NCBI GenBank assembly: GCA_026315105.1
Contig: CM048745.1
Coordinates: forward strand, 279,017,247 to 279,081,246
From: Locusta migratoria
Taxonomy: Eukaryota; Arthropoda; Insecta; Orthoptera; Acrididae
DNA: 64,000 bases
Direction of reading: 5' to 3'
The notes under the pieces are model-generated. The model ran no database searches. It was not told the origin of the DNA and saw only the letters and a program-made list of their open reading frames with translations. This document shows positions 57,851-64,000 of this stretch, in pieces. Numbering within the stretch: position 1 is the first letter of the stretch; each line of letters begins with the position of its first letter. The translations under genes were made by a program, and so were the position numbers.

Positions 57851-60098
57851 GTGACAACCTGGAGATCAAGAACCAACTATTTTGTATTAGTGATTCCGAA
57901 ACGCCGCCTGTAAACTTTCAGACACCTTAACGAATACCACTTAAGGTGACTACATCACTGTAGCCACGCTATGTCATTCACGTAGTAGGGTACGAGTGCA
58001 CACTTGCCAACGTTTTGCCTGCATACCCCCAGACAAATGCATTGCGCCGTGCGCTGTTCGCTGTCAGGCGGCAGCGTGATGCTGGTAGGACACGCTACGT
58101 TTTACCACAGAGTAACATGTAAAACATGTATAGATGGCGCCGCTTCAGAGCGCTTCCCGTGAAACTCGACACCAGCCGCTCGCTGCTTGATAACGATAAG
58201 TCTCGCCGCCGCTTCCGGGTCCCAGAACACTCCCCCTAATATTTTAGTTCCGCCTCTCAACTCCCAGTACTTATCTGCTGGCGCTGAAACTGCATTACTG
58301 ACCTAATTTAACTTCCGCAAGCACAGGAGACGGTACCAAGTTCGAGTCGGCCAAGTTATTTGAAGCTACACCAGAGTTAGTCGTGGGGAACAACACGGCC
58401 ACTGGGCTCGAATGCCGCTGACTGCCTTCTACAGTTTAACGAGATGCCGTAGCGACCAACTCCTATGAATGGTTATGACACTGCCGCAAAAAACTTCCAG
58501 AAAGAGTAGCAGCGCTAAACGTATTCTATGCTGCCCAGCGACTAACCACCAGCTTCCGAACGATACGAGGAGTCCGACGTTTCATGCTGCTCTGTCTTTC
58601 CAAAAGCGTGCTATTTCAAACTTGAGAAAAATTTGGTTACTTAATTTGCAGTCTACAAGACGAAAAAATGTTCTGCTCCAAGGAATAAACCATTACTGAC
58701 ATTGATCAGAGTGAAACCTGGCTAACAGTTAGCTTCCAGGACTTGCTCATCAGCTCATTGTAGCGCTATCGATAGTAAATCGATCATAGAAACGTTACTG
58801 TGACTTCTTGCAAACGCCGATAATAGGCACCAAATTGGTACGAAGCTTACTGCAAGAAAACGTAAATCAACGTTTAAATTTTCAACACTAAGTGCATACA
58901 CGCCTCTATACGCACACTTTTCCCGCTTTTGGTACTTTCATGGACCTTGAGGTCTGACTGCAAATTCAGCCACTATGAATTTTACGAATTTATCGAACTA
59001 TTCCAATGATCCCCATGTTTCCATGGGATCATGGGTGTCCGTTGTACTGGCTACACCGACACTACGACGCTGACAGTTACCTGAATTCCTTGTAGCTGTA
59101 GTCTTGCCCGCCTGAAGTGGAGTAGATGTACACTCTGCAGCAGGTCGCAATAACGCTTTTATTTACATATGCATTGAACTATTCCCACAATCCTTTTAAT
59201 AAAGGATCCCTTTCTCCATCCGCAATATTTAGTATATTGAGTATTTCGTGTGGCTTCTCCGCATATCTCCCAGATACTTCGATGCATTGAGCTTAAGATG
59301 ATCGCCACTAAGTATCTTCCAGACAAGTAATTCCCGCGAAAATAAAATTTAGCAGATATGTAATGGACAGCCGCCAGACTATATGCAACTGCTATACGGT
59401 AAGGGAGAATATCACTCCGATAAATGGTCTGCACACTGGTCAACGTTAATGTTAACCTCCCTTTCCTATTCACATATCTGAAGAACACCGGGGGCCGTGT
59501 GACAGTTCGGATCCATCACTAAATTTTATTTCAAAGAAAGGACTGAATAGTATCGTCTTCCCTCCATAATGATTATCAAACCATGACGAACACATCGATT
59601 TGAAACTAAAGCGTAAGAGAACTTTAGAATGGTTTAGGAGTAATTTACTAACAGTGAATAAAATAGATTAAAATCCGGCCAGGGAAGATTGAGTAGCACA
59701 GCTTGTCATGAATGCAGGATAAGACATGAAATCAGGTCCTCAAGCACCGCAACAAGTCAACGGAATGGCCAAGTGCCATTTAACAGTACGTTTAAATGAC
59801 TTGGCTGACAGGAATGGATGCTTACTGACATTTAAAGGAAGCAAAGGCTGTGCTGACTATTGGAATCTTAACATTTACTGTCCTGGCTACTATAAAATGG
59901 CCTATAGGAAGGGTGAAACCAGTGAAGGTAGTTTGGCGACAACGGGGTTAGATTCAGTAATACAGGTGGTTACATATCCGCATAAGCGTGTTTCTATGTC
60001 ATTAATTTCGATGGGCCTTTAACCAAATCCGAAAGAGGTATTTTAACATTTAAGACCTTTAACGCTTCCAACCATGCTAGAACACTATCACAAACAAG
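57851..60098. other. No gene recognised; CpG-rich at 58.02-58.26 kb
   Basis: The CpG-dense stretch has no associated ORF. A 98-codon plus frame (59726-60022) is uninterrupted but unrecognised. Confidence 0.4.
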
Positions 60099-60290
60099 TT
60101 GCAGAAAGATTGTCACTCTGCAGCGAAGTATGAGCCGATAAAATACCGGTAGATTGAAACTGGACCTTCGCCTTTCGCGGGCAAGGGCTTTGCCGATAGC
60201 TATGCGGGCACGCTTCCACAGTCCGTCCTTACAGCAAAGGCCTCTGGTTCGAATCCCGGTTCCGGAGCAGTTTTAATCTGGCAGGAAGTT
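60098..60290 (-). mobile_element. tRNA-like inverted-repeat element (copy 3)
   Basis: Begins CACTCTGCAGCGAAGTATGA, then a degenerate left end (GATTGAAACTGG), a tRNA-like core (CCTTTCGCGGGCAAGG) and, at the right, B-box GGTTCGAATCCCGG and the terminus TTTTAATCTGGCAGGAAGTT. Same family as 40768 and 45579. Confidence 0.75.
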
Positions 60291-60902
60291 ATGTCAATCC
60301 CATGCAACGTTGCGTTGTACCATGTAACAGCTCAGTAGCAGAAGAGTAATGCCATGTTCGTAGAACACGGAAATCTGTGCCAAAAACTTAGCTGAAATTT
60401 AATAGTTGAACAGGCCTACAAACCCGAGAGCTAACAGGGCACATTGAGGACTAAAGGATACCGACGTGGAAACTGTGCACGATTTTCTCCCTGCGGTATT
60501 GATATCTTTTACTGAATTAGAAAAACTTGCTAGAATGCAGCGTTTTGCACTGAAATGTCACCTCTTATGCTTGGGTTATTCCAGGCACGTTTTGTGCTGT
60601 TCCGGGCGCGTTGTGAGGCCGCCACGTGGAACAGCAGAACGTCGCCGTGGCGGTTGCAGAGTGCAGGAGCGGCTAACGGGCCTCTGCCGTTCTCGCGCTG
60701 TGCAGCCAAGCTGCGCGCCGTAAAAGCCCCGCACGCTGCTCTCGACAGCTGTCGCCGGCTGTGTGGCCGAGGGTACTTCTGGTGCCGTCAACTTATCTCC
60801 CGTTCCACTTGCCTCTACGTTAACTTTGGTTTCTCTAATTTTAAAGACCTGTCATTTCGCGAGACTGCGAGAATTTCAACAGTGTAGCCACTGATGTACG
60901 AG
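60291..60902. other. CpG-rich block at 60.60-60.79 kb; no gene
   Basis: CpG-dense sequence with overlapping frames on both strands and no recognisable domain. The last 9 bp (60894-60902) are the target duplication of the transposon that follows. Confidence 0.35.
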
Positions 60903-61829
60903 AGTCCTGTGAAGTTGGCACCCTTTTTTTTGGAAAATGTACATTTTTCAGAGTTCTAGACAGATATGCAATAGTTCTGGAGTTCTCTGTACAAAATTTA
61001 ATAGTTCTGCAAAATTTCGCCGAAAAAATACGAAAAATTACCACAAAATGGAGTTAGTTTTTTCAAAATAATTATTTGCCTATCACATAGTTCTGATCAT
61101 AGTTCTAAATAGCTCTCAAAGAGTTCAGGAAATCCTAGTAGCATTTTTCTGTGCATATTATACTGTGAGAGAATTACAATGGAGTAGCCATTTACATGCT
61201 ACTGTGGAATTTGCGCTCTTTTTTTTTAATTAGACTTTTTTCCAGAGTTCTAGGGACATGTGCAATAGTTCTTGTTTACAATAAGCAGTATAAGACGTAT
61301 AAACAAATTGAATGTGCAGCGGATAGAATATCTCTCAGGACCTAAGAAAAATGTATATTTCTCGAATAAGGGGCACAAATAAGACAGCTTATCAGATATT
61401 CAAAATTGTGAACATAATTTTCGGGCAATTACATAGAAATATTCACATGAACTCTAGAACTACAGTATATGTACACAGAACCCTAAAAACAATGTGTATA
61501 TCTCTAAAAAATGGTGCCAATTTACAGTAACGTGAAAATGAATTCCACATTACTGCATTTATCTGATAAAGTATAATCTGCACAGAAAAATGTCATTAGG
61601 ATTTCTTGTACAACTCTTTGAGAACTATTTAGAACTGATCAGAACTATGTACTAATAGGCAAAAAATTATTTTGAAAAAACTAAATTTTGTGGTAATATT
61701 TTGTATTTTTTCGGCGAAATTTTGCAGAACTATTTAAATTTTGTACAGAGAACTAACTATTGCATATCTGTCTCGAACTCTGAAAAAATTTACATTTTCC
61801 AAAAAAAGGGGTGTCAACTTCACAGGACT
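60903..61829. mobile_element. Long-TIR DNA transposon, non-autonomous, Mutator-like (copy 2)
   Basis: Same termini and internal order as 33291-34260, 927 bp. Flanks ATGTACGAG (60894-60902) and ATGTACCAG (61830-61838) form a 9-bp target duplication with one mismatch. It lacks the long A run of copy 1. No transposase. Confidence 0.88.
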
Positions 61830-62150
61830 ATGTACCAGTCTTGCTGGAGTAGTAAACTCACTATCGGAACCCCCCCCCCCTCCCGTCGAAATTTAGAGCA
61901 GTAAGATAACGTAGTGGATAGCGAAAACAGTACCATAACTAGAAAGAGCTGTGGTCCATGGTTGTGTTTACTGTGATGAGGTCAGTTTTCGAATCAGTGA
62001 GTAAACTTTTTTCACAAATTTATGGACTATTCGGTATTGACACTGTCGCCTTCGTAACTGTCATATGTTCTAGAATGAGTTGTGATATTACAGACGTAAA
62101 TTCAGGCGACTTGCCTCAGACCTTGCAGAAACGAAAAGTTCTGCAAACTA
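61830..62150. other. No feature beyond an 11-bp C run
   Basis: Contains a C run at 61870-61880. Confidence 0.45.
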
Positions 62151-63030
62151 GTCAAAGTTCTCACACGGCAGTGACATTCCACAGGGTAGTGTTATTGGTC
62201 CTCTGTTCCTTATTTACGTAAACCATTTACGGGAAATCTAAGTAGCTTTCTTAGGTTGTTTGCAAATGACATCTACCGTCTAGTAAAGTCATCTGAAGAT
62301 CAAAACCAACTGCAGAATGATCTGCATATAACTATGGTGTAAAGATTGCCAATTGACTAATATGAAGTAGTCCACATGAGTACGAAAAGAAATCCGTTAA
62401 ACTATGTTTACAAGATAAATCAAAAGTGAAGGCCGTAAACTCCACAAAATACCTAGGAATTACTATTACTTCTGACTTAAATTGGAAAGAACATGTAGAT
62501 AATGTGGGAAAGGCGAAACAGACAGTTTTGTTGGCAGAACCCTTAAAAGACGCAACAGAACTACTAAAAGACTGCATACACTGCGCTTGTCCGTCATTTC
62601 AGGTATTGCTGACCAGTGTGGGATCCTTATCAGATGGGTTTGACGGAGAACATCGAAAGAGTCCAAAGAAGGGCAGCTCGTTTCGTGTTACGATACGGGG
62701 GAGAGCGTTGCGGAAATGTTACAGCATCTGGGATGGGAATCATTACAACAACGACGCTTATCGCTACGGCGTGGGCTACTTACGAAACTCCAATCGCCAA
62801 CATTCTCCGAATGCGAAAATATATTGTTGACTCCCACTTACATAGGTAGAAATGATCAGAATAAAATCTAGAAATCAGAGCTCGAACGGAGAGATTCAGG
62901 TGTTCGTTCTCCCCGCGCGCTATTCGAGAATGGAATGGGAGAAATTGTATAAAGATGGTTCGATGAACCCTCTGGCAGGCACTTAAATGTGATTTGCAGA
63001 GTATCCCACGTAGATGTAGATTCACAAGAA
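62150..63030 (+). mobile_element. Jockey/CR1-like LINE, RT C-terminal region to 3' end
   Basis: Encodes IPQGSVIGPLFLIYVNHL, LRLFAND (catalytic FADD changed to FAND), SSEDQNQLQNDL, VNSTKYLGITITSDLNWKEH and ENIERVQRRAARFVLRYGGE, ending with the tail GGCACTTAAATGTGATTTGC at about 63.0 kb. Multiple stops. Closest to the 4.15 kb copy. Confidence 0.88.
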
Positions 63031-64000
63031 CACCTAAATCTGGCCAGGAGGCATTTCACCAGCTTTGTAAGTTAGCTGCGCCACAAGCGATTCCCGCCAT
63101 ATTACGCACATGCTATCAAATGTATTATCACAGAGGATTTCGTTCCGACAAAATTCTGTGATACGGATGTTACTCGTCGGTTCAGACACGAAATGGAATA
63201 CAATATTTCCTGTGGTTCAGTCTAGTGCAAGTTTTTCAACTGGACGCCAATTTGGCGATTTGGGTGTCCCTAACGTACCCCAGTTATCGAACGGGTAAAG
63301 GGACCTACATTAACGTGGAATCTGAATAACGTTACGTTTCTTGCGACTCCTGACATCGCCGTGAAGTGATGGATTAAAACGCAGACTGAAGAAACTACAT
63401 CCGAACGTATTTCTAACAGGCGGTCTTATGGCTTCCATCCGAGCCCTTTACCGTGAGACCACGTCCGATATTTAATACAAGTAACAGACATGTCAAACAC
63501 CGGACGGGCAGTTTATGGTTTGAAAACTAGACCACGGGAAGTTTAACACATTTCCCGGATCGCAACCCAATATGACAATGAGATCGTTTCGTCTGTACTG
63601 CACATCTTTTGTGGTGCTTGGTTTGCTTTTTCACTTTCGTACAGCTTCCTGTTTCATGCTATGCGTTCGGCTTTTTAGAGCGCGAACTTCCCACTAAATC
63701 GCAGGGGCTGGAGAGTTTCCCCTGCGAGACCTAACGGTCACGCGTTAACTGAAGTTTCCTCTGAGGAAACGCACGCCTGCGCTTTTTGTTGGTACCCGTC
63801 TTTCCTGGTACGATCAGTCTCGAGCACTCGAGAAACCTGTCTAACAAGCCCCTTGACCTCTCCTTCCGCGTATTCCATTTCCTTATTTTTCCAGCAAATC
63901 TGTTCGATGCGCTTTCCCCATTTTATTTTTCAGTCCACTTTAGGTCCCCCGGATGGTTACTCAGATCGTTTCAACAATGTGGTGACCTTTAGTGTGAGTA
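63031..64000. other. No gene recognised; possible SINE fragment at 63.28-63.37 kb
   Basis: GTTATCGAACGGGTAAAGGG and ACCTACATTAACGTGGAATC loosely resemble the body of the SINE at 41.1 and 49.4 kb (TTATAGGGG-ACCTACA-TTAACGTGG). Weak. Confidence 0.3.

Noticed and set aside
59726..60022. 98-codon open frame with several Cys and Tyr residues
   Set aside because: Uninterrupted, but no known motif, no splice context and no neighbouring exon; length is within chance for this composition.
1..64000. Bacterial-type systems (operons, CRISPR arrays, toxin-antitoxin loci)
   Set aside because: No spaced direct repeats, ribosome-binding sites or compact co-directional genes; everything fits eukaryotic nuclear DNA.

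Overview
This window looks like nuclear DNA of an insect, most likely a large-genome orthopteran of the locust or grasshopper type. Three things suggest this: a split metazoan gene with introns from 71 bp to 5.5 kb, a high density of degenerate non-LTR retrotransposons, Tc1/mariner-type transposons, tRNA-derived SINE-like repeats and fold-back elements, and mosaic CpG depletion of the kind seen in insects that methylate gene bodies. The species call is inference. No prokaryotic features, operons or CRISPR arrays are visible. All translation and splice assignment was done by eye.

The one host gene I can support is on the minus strand: a complete long-chain fatty-acid CoA ligase of the ACSL3/ACSL4 type (Drosophila Acsl group). 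Its coding sequence runs from the ATG at 28813 to the stop at 10226 in 11 exons. The exons sum to 2124 bp (707 codons plus stop) and every junction keeps the frame. The 3' UTR probably occupies about 9.25-10.23 kb. The first coding exon begins only 4 nt before the ATG, so the 5' UTR must lie in one or more exons further right. The best candidate is a CpG-rich block at 35.1-35.46 kb ending in a clean donor site on the minus strand.

Layout: 1-8.6 kb (beyond the gene's 3' end) holds an antisense RTE-like fragment, Tc1/mariner remnants, a Jockey/CR1-like LINE and two adjacent fold-back structures, one a 282-bp zero-spacer palindrome. 9.2-28.8 kb is the Acsl gene; its introns carry a nearly full-length RTE-like element (antisense to Acsl), a second RTE 3' fragment, and a LINE ORF1 remnant in the sense orientation. 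28.8-64 kb contains no recognisable host exon. It holds mostly repeats: two copies of a 0.93-0.97 kb long-TIR transposon with 9-bp target duplications, further fold-backs, several tRNA-like elements, LINE fragments and scattered CpG-rich blocks.

The most interesting signals are (1) an apparently sharp change in CpG density near 32.2 kb, consistent with the upstream edge of a germline-methylated gene body and a transcription start to its right; (2) the long-TIR family with 9-bp target duplications, probably Mutator-like; (3) several fold-backs, including a nearly perfect LINE-derived palindrome and a palindrome with a Pol III B-box in each arm; (4) a two-copy repeat that joins a tRNA-like head to TATA-like and polyadenylation signals. 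I found no multi-gene system; the window is best read as one lipid-metabolism gene and its repeat-rich surroundings.
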